64,000 bases of DNA from Haematococcus lacustris (GCA_030144725.1 JASKMD010000014.1:3028870-3092869), one strand, 5' to 3'. Counted from the first letter of the stretch, positions 11,116 through 22,496 are shown. Program-made: numbers and translations. Notes: generated by a model not told the origin, from the letters alone.

Positions 11116-14100
11116 CTAGCCCACAGCCTGCATTGCTTGAGCCAGGCGCCAGGAGCCCAGCAGGCCCACCAGCTCCCCTGCCGTCAGGCTGCCTGAGCTG
11201 TGCCCGCCAGCCGCAGGCCTCAGTGGCACTGCTCCAGTCAGTGACAGGAACTGGGCGAAGCTGCTGCTGGAGGGCACTGTCAGCTGCAGCAGCGCGCTCA
11301 GCCCCGCACTGCCAGCTGCGTGCGCTGGTCTGTGAACCGTGTCAGAGTCTGAGGAGGGCTGCAGCAGCTGCTCCTTGCGTGCTTTCCTGCACAGCAGTGT
11401 GGCCAGGCACACTGGGCTCAGCACAGCAAGCTCACATGGCAGTGGGGTCAGTGCGGCAGCGTTGCCCGTACCACACCAACAGGTAGTAGGCCAGAAGGCA
11501 AGGCTGACTGCCTTCTTCATGACTGCCCCAGCTGCTCAATCGTACCTGTGCTTGCGGCGTGCCTTGCTCTTGCGCCTCTTGCTCCTCTTGCGGCCGCTGC
11601 TGCCGCTGCTGCCCTCCTCCTCCTCACTGGACTCCAGCAGAGCGTACTGCCGCCCGCCCTGACCGTCCCCTGGCCCCACACCCAGCCACTGGCAGGCTGC
11701 CCCCGCGCTGAGCCGGGCCGCCTCAAACAGCACATTGGCGGCTGCTGGGCCAAGCCCGGTCTGGCTGGCGGCGCTGCGGGAGGTGTGGGGGTCTGCTGGC
11801 AGCGGGTGCAGGGCGTGTGAGCGTAGCGCCGTGTCCCACAGCCAGGTGCTGACGGCCAGCAGCTGGCGGCTTGACAGGCTGCGGTGCAGGGGGCGCAGGG
11901 AGGGCAGGAGGCCGCCAGGCACCTGGCCAGCAGCACAAGCACCTTGAGGCCTCAGCCAGACCCTGAGTTGGACCCAATGAGACGATGAGGGCCTGCCGGC
12001 CAGGGCAGGGGGCGGAGTGCGTCAGGCTGGTGAGGGGCTGGGATGTGCCACGGCTGGGCACCTTTGGTCGTTTTGCGCTATGAGTTTGTCCCTTTGTGTG
12101 AACCTGTGCCATGTCACTTTGAGCTATGAATTATGCATCAGGGCGAAACGAAAAAAGGACACAGTGCAGCTCAACAGCCAGCAGGCTGCAGCTGCAGGGT
12201 GCGTCAGTCACCTGTGAGGGCTGGGTGCCTGGCCCATATAGAGCAGTGGCTGCGCGGGACGCCTGCTCTGCAACTGCTCGGCACTCGTCCTCACTCTCCA
12301 GCAGCGCCATCAACTGCGCCCTGCAGCCGTAGCAGCATGGCCAGAGGTGCCTGACTGGGCTGCCCCATGCACAGAGCTGCAGCTCTGCCGTATACCTCGT
12401 CTGGCTATAGGGTCTAGGGCTAGCAGCGCCTGTGCTCGGGCGCTTGCGACCAGGCCGAGGTGCCCAGGCCCAGGTCAGCTTGACAACAGCCTGGCTGCCC
12501 ACCACCCTGGCTGCCTGTGCCCACCTGCAGGCGCTGAGGGCGTGGGTCAGCACCAGCTGTGGGACTGAGGCCCAGTGGGCTGCGCCGCCAAGGCACAGCC
12601 GCACCTCCGCAGCCGGCCCCTGCTCCCGCCCCCTGCTTCCACCCCGCTGTGACACCGAGCCATTGAGGCCCACAGCAGGACTGACCACGCTGATGTGATC
12701 GCCCAGCCTACGCACCAACTGCAGGCAGGCAGGCCATTCCACCCAGTAAGGATAGTACGGGAGAGCACGGTAAGGGAGGGTAAGGGAGGGTAAGGTAGGT
12801 AGAAGGGGAGAACAGGAAGGCACAGGACCGAGTAAGGAGGACCGGGTAACGGAGCACCGAGGAAGGTGACCCAGGGGGAGCTCTGCCAGGGAGGCAGTGT
12901 CAGTGAGCACACAGGAGGCAGTGTCAGTGAGCAGGGCCAGTGCGTGTACTCGCCATCGGGCGTGCATCAAGGGAGGAGAGTAGCCTTGGGGCATGCCCTT
13001 GCCACCCTCCCACCGGAGGGTCAGTGTGCATTCTGTGCAGGGTGCTGTTGGTGGCGCAGGGCTCAGGGGCTTGCCTGCAGCAGCTGCTCGTCTGTCAGCA
13101 GCGGGGCAGTGCGCTGCATCAGGCGCTGCCACTGCTCCCCTTGAAGCCAGCGACGCACACAACGCCTGGCGCCACACCGCTCTTCAGGCCGCCTGCTGAC
13201 CAGCCATTCAGCCAGCACCTACATGCGTGAGGGGCCCAGCAGGGGGCAGCAGTCAAGGCAGCATGCAGCCAGGGCAGGACGCAGAGGGATGGGGAGGGGC
13301 TATTGGCAGGGCGGTCTTGGCTCAGGGATAGGCACAGGGGCACACCTTGAACTGGTGCACTGGTGCCAGCATAGACAGCACAGACATTGTGTGTCCTGCC
13401 CTTCCAGCTAGCACTACGGCACGTGCAGGGGTGGCAGCTCACGTGCAGGGGTGCAGGGGTGGCAGCTTACAGCACAGACTAGTAACAGAATAGTGTCAGC
13501 TACCACAATGGCAGGGGTCTTCACATGCTCTGACAGCCAGCCCATCCCTGCCTTAGCAAACCAGGCCGGCTCCAGCTGCAGCAGCTCGCCCTGCGCCACC
13601 AGTGAGTCCAGGAACAGGTCTGAGCGCCAGAAGTCAGGGCAGAGGCGTAGGAAGGCGCGGACACTGCGCACCACGTCCAGCTCACAAAAGTAATCTGTGA
13701 GGGAGCAAGAGGGAGGGGAGGGGAGGGGAGGGGAGGCGGTGGGTGCAGGTGGGCAGGCTGCAGCCTGACAGGGTCCTGTACAGCTCCCAGCCATAGTGAG
13801 GGCGGCTCTCACTCACGAGTCTTGGTGGCGACTGACACTGGCGCCTGCGCATGCTTGCCTTCCCACACCAACAGCTGCCACACCTGGAGCAGACGGCCAG
13901 GGCACCCAGTGCAGCTACGAACGCGTGGCTGCAGCACCCTCCCCTCACCAGCCTTCATCACCCTCAGTGCATACAGCAGCAGGCACCGCCCTCCTCCTAG
14001 CCCCGGACTGCCCAGGACCCATGACCTGGCCCATGCCTTGCTTCACAGCTTACCACGTCGCGGTGCATCAGGGCGTAGTGCGCTAGTGCCTTAGCGCCAT

Positions 14101-14869
14101 ACTTGAAGCTTGGCATGCCATCCATTGAGAAGTGTGAGAACCACAGCATGATGCGGCGGTCACTTTCTGCAGTGCAACCCACTGCTGTGGCATGTAATGG
14201 CGTTTGCAGCGTACGCAGTCTTGCTCCTGCTGCTTTACTGTCGTGCCTGGGTGCAGCACTGCACTGGCAGGTAACACAAAGCTTGCTGCATCCTACCTGC
14301 AAAAAAGTCCTGGATGACGGAAGGCTGCTGGGCCAGCAGCTGAGCAACCTCCCTAGGCTGCTGTTCACACATCATGAGCAACAGGTGCTGCTGGAGCTGC
14401 GTGTCATGCCCCTTTGGAGGCCCTCGCTGAGCATGTGACATGGGCGATAGAGGCTGCACATCTCTTCTTGAGCTCCTACATGCCGCTGGCACCCCATCCC
14501 TGACAGACGCACTGGAGCTCCTAGGCAAGGGCCCACTGCTTGTGCTGCTGTCACGTGATGGACTAGACGACGCACAACTGCTGCTGGACGTGCCGTCACT
14601 TTGCTGGTTACTGCTGTCTGGACACACATAACTGAAGAGGACATCCTCCTGGGTGGCTGCAGAAACACAGGGCAAGGCGCTGAGGCTGTGCAGTAGCCAG
14701 GCCTTGGCTTCAGAGTACACCGCCCGGTGGTCCTGTAGGGAGGTTGTCGCGAACTCAACCGTAGCATGCAATCTATTGATGGTGCGCGTGCGTGTACCTG
14801 AAAGGCTGTCATACACGCATCCCATATCGCCCATAGCTCGGTGACTGTCTTCTCATTGCCACTCGTCAT
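11116..14869 (-). CDS. Unrecognised 655-residue protein, 11 exons
   Basis: I do not recognise the family. Eleven exons join in phase to 656 codons: 14869-14798, 14732-14297, 14166-14054, 13883-13817, 13694-13525, 13218-13075, 12718-12525, 12320-12212, 11922-11546, 11507-11436 and 11329-11116. The start is the ATG opening MTSGNEKTVTELWAIWDA, and the stop is TAG. The protein has no obvious signal peptide or membrane segment. A Ser-rich low-complexity stretch lies at about residues 50-110. Well-formed helical segments follow, such as SFKYGAKALAHYALMHRDV and FLRLCPDFWRSDLFLDSLV, which look like alpha-solenoid repeats. A charged tract near 525-560 (LLESSEEEEG, then RKRSKRRKSKARRK) resembles a bipartite nuclear or nucleolar localisation signal, so a nuclear role is inferred. 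The intron after 13075 begins GC, not GT. The consistent phase across ten introns makes the gene convincing although its function is unknown. Confidence 0.75.
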
Positions 14870-15275
14870 TGGGCATGCCCGCGCGTGCTACATTGACTGC
14901 GCTGACTGCGATTGAAAAAATGTGTGTGTGACATGTGTGTATACATGTGTGACAAACACGAAAATCCTTAGTATATGTTGCTGCCTCGCGTTGCTATTGC
15001 TTATGGCGAGGAAGAAGATATGAGCTCGCAGCCAGGTTTCATTCCAACTCATGCTTTGTTTTGGTTCAGCATGAGGGCTGTGGGGTTCAGGAGTTGATGC
15101 CCGCTCCATATGTAAGCGTGTACCTTAAAGACTGTCATTGCGTATGTAAGCGTGTACCTTACAAACTGTCAGCCAGGCCTTGTTCAGTTCCATGTTAAGT
15201 TCAACGGTCCCACTCTTGCACTCTGTGGTGTGCCCTTAGGTGCCCTTAGGTGTGCCCACATGTGCGCAGCCTGCC
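14870..15275. promoter_or_regulatory. Divergent promoter region between the unknown gene and the VHL-metallopeptidase gene
   Basis: The 406-base spacer separates two divergent start codons (14869 on minus, 15276 on plus). It includes a TGTGTG/ACATGTGT stretch at 14924-14955 and a duplicated sequence around GTATGTAAGCGTGTACCTTA (15112-15125 and 15141-15163). No TATA box is obvious. Placing promoters here is inference from gene orientation. Confidence 0.45.
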
Positions 15276-17839
15276 ATGAGCAGCGCAGCTATCGAAACTC
15301 CATGTGTCGTGCAGTTCGTGAACAACGCTGTTGAACGTCTCCAGGTTTTCTGGGTAGATCACGCTGGAACAGAGCGACTGTACGCGGAGCTTGAGCCAAG
15401 CCATGCGCTCGCCCAACGTAAGCCTTGCTGCTTCATAGTCTGTTGTGAAAAAAACTTCACGTCCATTTCCCATCGGGTCTGCCCAGGTACATACACCACT
15501 CACACATGGCGTGTGCGGCTGGCCTCCAGCAGCCTGGTGGTTGGAGAATACACAGGTCCTGATGCAGTGTTCAGGGCATATGGTCCTGGCAAATCCAGCA
15601 TTGAGTCCCTGCAAGCGATTTTTGATGCTAGCAAGCCTCTCTCAGAGTGGGGGCAGTGGCGTGAGCGGCTTAATGTTCTTGGCATTCGCATTATGGTGAG
15701 CTACAAGAATAAGTGTGCAACAACTGTCGTATGTCTTTCCGCACATGACGTTGCTGACAACACTCTTCAAATGACATTCTTCTCATCATGTGCTGCACAT
15801 AGATGCACTGGTTCAACCCCTGAGCATGACTCTGTCAAGCTGTTTGGTCTGCAGTGTTGGCAGCCGTGTGCCAAACATCATTGCGTTCACTACCGCTGCA
15901 TGCAGGCCTATGACTGCGTGGCCGATGCTGCAGTGCGCATAGCTGGCCATGTGGTTCAGCGCATGTTGTGTAACAGCCCCATTGAGATAGTGCGGCGCAT
16001 GGCAGAGGCCGGCTGCTGTGTGGGAATCATTGGGAGGCATCAGGTAACCACAGACATCCCTGACCATGCCTTCATGAAGCTTAGTCATGGTGAGAGGGGG
16101 TGTGACGTCTTGCCATCACACATTTCAGGAGTGTGCCTTGCTTATCAAACCTAGATGCGCACAGCATATGGAATCATTTCGCATGCAAGCTTTGGCGTCG
16201 CAATTAGCAAAGTGCACTCAACCTTGCAGGAGGGCGTGACATTGATGCCACGACGAGGGGTTTGGGTGGCACGCGTGCATGCCCAATGACAAGTTGCGGT
16301 GAGGAGAACCTGACCATGGAAGACGACAAGTGGGTTTTGCATCAGAATCAATGGAAGAACATTCCACCAGACGCGTTTCACTCATTCGTCATTGGTGGAG
16401 CACTCTGTTCTGTACTGTACCGCCTGACTTGCATTCCTTGCATCCAGGTTTTACACGTCTGAATCCATCCTTGTCCATGAGTTTGGGCACATGGTCATGA
16501 ATGGTGAGTTTTGCATGCAGTCCATTCACCACCTTGCCACACCTGGTTTGCGAACAAAAGTGGGTTTTACATGCAGTGGGATTGAGTGATGCACAATTGG
16601 AAGAAGTCAATCGCTTGTATGAGGCGGCCAAGCTCCAGGGGTTGTACACGAGAGGTGCGCTGCTGGCCTAGTGTCAAACGCCTTGTGTTGCTGATGGCAA
16701 CCAACTGAACGACATGTTGCAGATATCTATGCCATGGAGAACGCCGAGGAGTATTGGGCAGAGGGTACGCAAGTGAGTCCCCTCCCTGTCCCCCTCCCTC
16801 GTCATGTCCCATGTTGACACACCCTCACCGCGTGCTGCTCCTCAGTGGTCTAGCATTGTGACTGGACTGAAACAACTCTTACATCAGTGCATGTTTGTCA
16901 TAGGCTATAGCCCTGTCACAGGGGTCAGGCAATAGTGTAGGTGGAAGGTGCCCTTGCCATGTGCATGGGGACATAACTCCACATAGCCAAACACCAACTT
17001 GAGTGTCCATAGGAGCAAATGGCATATTTGTGTTTGACAACTTATCAATAAAGTCAAACCAAAATTAATGGACCTGCGCCAGTTTCCACAAGAACAAAAA
17101 GCCATGTGGGAGAGGGGATCATATGGGTGCCCACTCTACTTTTTTGACTCAGGATTAGAAAAGTGGTGAGAGTTATGCAAAGAAGTGGTTGAAAAATGAC
17201 ATTTGTGTGTGTATACCATCGCTCACTGCTTTCTGCACATAGAACTGCTTGGCTTCCTTCTGGAACGCAGGCATGGTTTGATGCAACAGTACGTTGCGAT
17301 GTGAATGATGGCATCAACACCCGACAACGGATGAAAGACCACGATCCAGGGCTGGCTTCCATGTTACAAATGGTGAGCTTGGAGGAGTTATGAAGTACGT
17401 TGCAGATACCCTAGCAAAACTCGGCTCATCATTGTTGCTCGTCACAATGATGACTGCCATGTGTATGCTTGCACAGGCATACGGCGACGGGACTTGGCGG
17501 TATCTACATGATGCACCAACAACCTTCACCAGCCGCGGCAAACCTATTGCAGTGGGTACTCTCGATACGCTTAGATCATCCCACGTGGCACCACAACATC
17601 TCGAGATGGAAAGAGCTCGCCCTCTTGTGGCGGTCTCGCTACCACGCCAAGCCTCCTGTGAGGGAGGTTGTTTGCCTTGCGTTGGGTGGGATACAATAGC
17701 ATACCACAAACTAAACATGCAGCCAAGTGAAGGAGGATGCATGGCAGGGTATGGAAGGTCTGCCATGCGAGCATTTGGTGGGTTCGTGCACCGTATGGGG
17801 TTTGCAAACATGCATATCCACAATGTGAAAATGCGATGA
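15276..17839 (+). CDS. VHL beta-domain / HEFGH zinc metallopeptidase-like fusion protein
   Basis: Nine exons join in phase to 427 residues: 15276-15417, 15487-15695, 15906-16089, 16230-16329, 16448-16503, 16577-16654, 16723-16772, 17271-17372 and 17477-17839. Residues about 11-75 match the von Hippel-Lindau beta domain (VQFVNN..LQVFWVDHAGTERLYAELEP, then TYTTHTWRVR), a beta-sandwich that in animals binds hydroxylated HIF. The rest resembles an uncharacterised family of secreted or cytosolic zinc peptidases. It has GRHQVTTDIPDHA, RGLGGTRACPMTSCGEENL, the metal site HEFGH at residues 222-226 (His222 and His226 ligands, Glu223 base), a likely third ligand in EEYWAEGTQ (265-273), and AYGDGTWRY near the end. 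The reading frame after GTWRY stays open 100 more codons but lacks family similarity, so the true C-terminus may be earlier or spliced. No signal peptide is visible. Substrate unknown. Confidence 0.8.
16911..17010 (+). mobile_element. Remnant of the TnpB/Fanzor-like element's 3' non-coding end, inside an intron
   Basis: Intron 7 of the VHL-metallopeptidase gene (16773-17270) contains a block resembling the non-coding tail behind the element copies at 19440-19540 and 45070-45170. It shares GGGGTCAGGCAATAGTGTAGG and the following CCATGTGCAT...ACTCCACA.AGC motif. It has no coding part and appears to be a decayed 3' end. Confidence 0.5.
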
Positions 17840-19250
17840 ATGTGGGTCATGTGACCGTCACCACCCAAGCTGTCAGCCTTTGAGTGGCTTGCACGGTCAC
17901 TGATATCGTCAACGTTGTTTCACCACCCTATCCTCCACCCATCTGTCACTCCATCCTCATCACATGCACATCTTCTGAGGTGGTCATTAGGACTGGTGTG
18001 ATACAATACGGTCACAGTAGCTAATGCAGCTGTGGTGTGAATGTGTCCTAGAGGCGCTAATCAGGGAGTGCATTAGAGGGTACACATACACCAAGCCATG
18101 CCTTGGTGTGGACCAATGCTCAAAGCATGTAGCATACGTGCATTTTGGTACAATGTCTCGGCTCTATGAGCTACATGCAGTCGCCATACCCTGGTCAGGC
18201 AGGGCACTGACTCCTTGATCATCCACTAGAGCTCATCTACTAGGGACACCAGGCAATGACGACCAGCTGGGGCATGGAACCCCTAGTACCGTGTCGACCC
18301 TCCAGGATGTGCAGGTTCGCGTCTTACGTTCTGGCTACTCATAACACACTGTGTCAGCTGCATGGCGTTACACTCCTGATCCCGACATTGCAACCCGTGT
18401 GCATAGCAGGCATGTGTGGCAGATGCGCATAGTGCCTGCACCACCCAACCCACAACGCTCAGCACAGTTGTTCCCCTACTATTACTACAGGGCAGGGACT
18501 GCGTTATCTGTAATCCGGTCTGTCTGCATGCAGCAAGCACGGGGCCTACCCAGCCCAGGTCGTCAGGCTTGTCCTTGGGCTTTGGCTTGGGGACCTTGGG
18601 ATTGGGCTGTTTGGGCTCATCTGCGCCCTTGCGCTTCTTGCCCTTCATCGCGCTCTGTAGTAGATGATACATTGTCTCATGTAACATAGAATGCATGGTA
18701 AGGCGCGCCCGAAATAATCTGTAAGATATGACCCCATAGATGGAATATGATGAAATATAATTAAGCCAAAACACGCAAAACCCCGTAACCTCATTGCCGT
18801 GGTCTCAACCTGGTTTCAACCACGGTCTCAAGCGTGATCTAAATTGGCGGAGAGTAGAAGAGTGTAATTAACTACAGCTGAGAATGATACTGGTTTGGAG
18901 GACGTCAAACCCTCTGTACATTCGGGGTTCTCAGGTGGGTTAATCTATCTGCCACATTGTCCTCTTGACTACAGACCCGGTCATATCACATCTTTAAGCC
19001 ATCATATTCACTCATATGACCAATTCCTCAGCAAGTCATATGATCGGTCGCGCCCTAATGCATGGCCTGCAGTAGTCCCACACGGCTGCGCACACTGTGA
19101 TCATGTGCCGCAGCCATGCTTGCAAGCGGAAGGGTGCATTAGAGCCTGTCATTTAGGAAGCTGGTGGAATAGCCGAGGGGAACGAGGGGTGGCTGCAGGT
19201 TCACCAGCACATGGGGCTGGCTCATCAATGACATTCAACAGAGTCGAACC
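17840..19250. other. Intergenic region, one doubtful minus-strand exon
   Basis: No secure gene is seen. On the minus strand around 18650-18560 a Lys/Pro-rich reading frame (MKGKKRKGADEPKQPNPKV) is followed by a GTAGGC donor-like site and looks like a possible first coding exon. Later frames down to 18283 are Cys-rich but cannot be joined with confidence. The remainder shows no recognisable feature. Confidence 0.35.
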
Positions 19251-19640
19251 AACAAAGCGACATCCAAGCTGCAAGCCAAGGGCAAGGAGTACCCTGGCCT
19301 GGGCTACAAGCGGCTGCGAGACAAGCCACCCTAGGCCCAGCAGCAGCAGCAGCCGCCTGCTGTGGCACAGTAGTGTGTGCCCCCCCTTGTTGAGCTGTTA
19401 TCTGCTACCAATCAGCGCATGTATTCATGCCAACTCTACACAATAGCCCTTGCGGTCAGGCGATAGTGTAGGTGGTAGGCACGCATACACCATATCCATG
19501 TGCATAGGGTATACTTCACACAGCCCATTAACAACAATTGAGTCGGGCCACTAGTGGTCCGTAGTATTCCCGCTAGTGGCCACTAGTGGTCTGGCTCAAA
19601 TGGATGCTCTGGTGAGGGACAAGGGGGCTGCATGGCTTCG
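19251..19640 (+). mobile_element. TnpB/Fanzor-like element, 3' end fragment (copy E)
   Basis: The fragment begins inside the last coding part (KGKEYPGLGYKR, then RLRDKPP with an early stop, then a poly-Gln tract) and continues into the non-coding tail shared with copy C at 45000-45256. The tail includes palindromic CTAGTGGCCACTAG-type sequence at 19572-19588, and similarity to copy C ends near 19638. It carries only the C-terminal 35 or so codons, so it is a 5'-truncated relic. Confidence 0.65.
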
Positions 19641-19726
19641 AGTGACGGTTTGCATGAGCTTGTGTTCTGTCGCCCAATGCAACTCTCTTTCTCTGGCGTG
19701 CCATTTAGCTAGCGCCGGCCTCCGAA

Positions 19727-20213
19727 ATGGTACGCGCGTTAGAGTCAGTTTGGCGGCTGCGCTCCTGAGAGCCATTGCCAGGAAGTGGGCTGTGACTGCA
19801 GGCCAAGCGCACCAAGAAGGTCGGCATCGTAGGAAAGTATGGGACACGCTACGGTGCCAGTTTGCGTAAAATCATCAAAAAGATGGAAGTCAGCCAGCAC
19901 GCCAAGTATGCGTGCCAGTTCTGCGGCAAGGTACGCTTTGCCACTTCTGCGTGATGCTGGTGCTCTGGCTGCTTAAGTTGGTGTCTGCCGCCCGCAGTTT
20001 TCTACAAAGCGGCAAGCAGTTGGCATTTGGGGCTGCAAGGCTTGCGGGAAGGTCGTCGCAGGCGGGGCGTACGTGCTAACGTGGGTGCTCTGCTCCCGGA
20101 TCTGTCTAACATGCAGCGGGGGCTCAGTGACAATTGCTTGTGCACGCAGGACGGCATCTTCGCTAACTGTGCGGTCTACCATCCGCCGTTTGCGTGAGGC
20201 CACTGAGGCATAA
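19727..20213 (+). CDS. RPL37A: 60S ribosomal protein eL43 (RPL37a)
   Basis: This is a complete gene for a structural protein of the large ribosomal subunit. Four exons join in phase to 92 residues, exactly the usual length: 19727-19729, 19802-19930, 19998-20080 and 20150-20213. The first coding exon is only the ATG, followed immediately by an intron (GTACGC). Exon 2 gives [20 protein letters not shown], exon 3 gives [20 protein letters not shown] and exon 4 ends [11 protein letters not shown] then TAA. The zinc-ribbon cysteines are present as CQFCGK and CKACGK. Its 5' leader overlaps or closely follows the relic transposon tail ending near 19640, so its promoter may lie partly in element-derived DNA (inference). 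Confidence 0.95.
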
Positions 20214-21065
20214 GCAGCAGGCGCTGTGTCTCCCTACCATGCCTTTGAAATGACCTTCAGGCTGGCTAAGGAGCTCCAGCTTTGATGGGGACAGCAGCTG
20301 GGGACGTGGTAGCATTAGCTGGTCTATGTCCTCGCGCAGGTGCCTACAAGTGCATGTCTGGTGTGGATCTAACAGGCTCGCTGCGCAGATCTGTATTGGC
20401 AACAATGTTGTTGATTGGCCTCTCCCTAGTGCAACATTGCATGTGGGTTCAGATCATTCCTACAGGTGGATGGTTGTGATCACACAACTAGGGACAGGAC
20501 AGGATGCTGCTGTTACCCACACACCGAACCTCCGTGACTGCCACAAGCCCCTCGCTTTTTTGTGAGATGTGTTGTCTCACGGCATGCCAGCATGGCTAAG
20601 GGGATGACTGCAACACAGAAAGCCGGGCACTCATGACCTGACAGTTTGGTCACGAGCAAAGCAGCCATGTCACGAGCAAAGCAGCCATGTCCCGTCTCTC
20701 GATGTGTGCAATTAGCAACAGGCATGTTACGTCAAAATTATGTGCTTGGAAAGACATGTGCTCAGCAGCGCTGGATTATGACTCTTGAGACACCCCAGCT
20801 ATCAGTAACTAGACTTGGCTGCGTGAAAGTTGTGTGCGCCATGGGAACCCACAGCAGGCCATGCACTTGCTCGTCATGGCGCTGACTCAAGGCTGGCTAG
20901 AAATCATCATCTCGAAACTGGGTGCCGCAAGTCCGCTTAGAGAAGTCCGCTCCCTGGCTTTCTCACGGAGATTCTCCGCAGCCAACCCATTCTCATGGCC
21001 TTGCATACAAAGACCTCGACCTCCTAACGAAGCTAGAGATGTTGGGCCGATGTGCACAGCACTCG
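20214..21065. other. Spacer downstream of eL43
   Basis: The region holds the eL43 3' UTR and AT-richer spacer. The only structure seen is a direct duplication of GTCACGAGCAAAGCAGCCAT at about 20649-20688. No gene is supported. Confidence 0.5.
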
Positions 21066-21120
21066 CCCGCCCCGCCCCGCCCCGCCCCGCCCCGCCCCGC
21101 CCCGCCCCGCCCCGCCCCGC
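21066..21120. repeat. (CCCCG)n pentamer array, about 11 copies
   Basis: An uninterrupted run of CCCCG pentamers. Shorter arrays of the same unit occur at 32813-32834 and 48706-48734, in each case at a junction between dispersed-repeat blocks. Confidence 0.92.
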
Positions 21121-21137
21121 GCAATGTAGCTAAGGCA

Positions 21138-21645
21138 CCTCCTCCAGCCCCTCCTTCAAGCTCAGCCTTTGACCCTCCCCCTCCTACCTCCCTAAGCCCC
21201 TCACCCACCTGGACCCCTCGTTGGTCACCCTACCTCCTCCAGCCCCTCCTTCAAGCTCAGCCTTTGACCCTCCCCCTCCTCCCTCCCTTAGCCCCTCACC
21301 CACCTGGACCCCTCGTTGGTCACCCTACCTCCTCCAGCCCCTCCTTCAAGCTCAGCCTTTGACCCTCCCCCTCCTCCCTCCCTTAGCCCCTCACCCACCT
21401 GGACCCCTCGTTGGTCACCCTACCTCCTACAGCCCCTCCTTCAAGCTCAGCCTTTGACCCTCCCCCTCCTACCTCCCTTAGCCCCTCACCCACCTGGACC
21501 CCTCGTTGGTCACCCTACCTCCTCCAGCCCCTCCTTCAAGCTCAGCCTTTGACCCTCCCCCTCCTCCCTCCCTTAGCCCCTCACCCACCTGGACCCCTCG
21601 TTGGTCACCCTACCTCCTCCAGCCCATCCTTCAAGCTCAGCCTTA
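21138..21645. repeat. 95-bp tandem minisatellite, five full units and a partial sixth
   Basis: Units start at 21138, 21233, 21328, 21423, 21518 and 21613 (partial). Each begins CCTCCTCCAGCCC and ends CCTCGTTGGTCACCCTA, and units differ at only a few positions. The period is not a multiple of three, so the Pro-rich open frames across it shift at each unit and are not coding. Confidence 0.95.
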
Positions 21646-22496
21646 ACCTTCCTGTGTCCCTTAGCACGTGTCCCAGTATTTACCTCTTCTCTATAAGCTC
21701 CTTTTCCTTTGGTCCCCGAGTTCTCTTCTCCTAGTTTGTTTCCCTCGTTTGCTTCACGTTCAGTTCAACTCTTCAGCTTTTTACCTTTGGAGGTTGGCTT
21801 GTATCCATTCAAGCCCTGCCTCTTTAGTGTAACAACTACTACTACCTCTCAGCAGCACATCCACAGTGGCAAGGTGTGGTCGGGCTGCTTGGGGACCTGT
21901 GCGGCTGCACCAGGTCAGGCCATGCTAATGTGGAGGTGATGAGGCAGCATGCAACATACTGCGCAGACTGAGAGGCGGCTGCTGCACTTGTGTTATATGG
22001 ACCAGCCATCCATAGGGACGGCACTGTAGCAGCAGAGTAGCTCTGCTGGCCTAACCCTAACCCTAGCTGTGCTGCCCGGTCACAAAGTGTCACAAAGTCT
22101 GATCAGTCATCCTACCCCTGGTGTTACCTCCCATTCACCGCCCATCACACTATCATGCCAGCCATTGCTCCCTAGCAGCAGCAGCCGGCTGTGGCGGTGC
22201 ATGCGCTGTGGCCGAGCTATTGTGCCCTTCATGGAGCTATGTGCCTTCACAATGCGTATCTCATCTTTATAGGGTTCTTTCCATGCAACCTCCCAGCCAC
22301 TGTCACATCAACCTCAACACCTGGAACCTCAACCTCAGCTACAACAGAACGTTGAAGTTGTCTAGTCTGGTCCAGCCATGCATGTCTTGTTGGGGTCATC
22401 GCTCCTGGGTCTTCCAGCATGGCATCAATCAGTACTTTGGCATGTATGAAACATCACAAATCATCAAGGGCCAGCCAACCACTGTTAGTCGCCAGA
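21646..22496. repeat. Dispersed repeat forming the 3' flank of LRR genes
   Basis: Sequence from about 21845 to 22490 recurs with variation at 53520-54260, 61500-61660 plus 63026-63440, and partly at 48740-49005. Shared landmarks are the GCACA.CCACAGTGG.AAGGTGTGG block, the GGCTGTGGCGGTGCATGCGCTGTGGCC block and GTCATCGCTCCTGGGTCTTCCA. Where an LRR gene is present it lies immediately beyond, so this is probably the ancestral 3' UTR and flank that duplicated with the genes. Confidence 0.7.

Noticed and set aside
13414..13532. Extension of the unknown protein past WLSEHV (KTPAIVVADTILL)
   Set aside because: It reads into the intron; the donor GTGAAG at 13524 gives the correct phase with the exon at 13218.
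20834..21734. Pro/Ser-rich open frames on plus
   Set aside because: They run through the CCCCG array and the 95-bp satellite, shift frame each unit, and begin at non-ATG codons in several cases.
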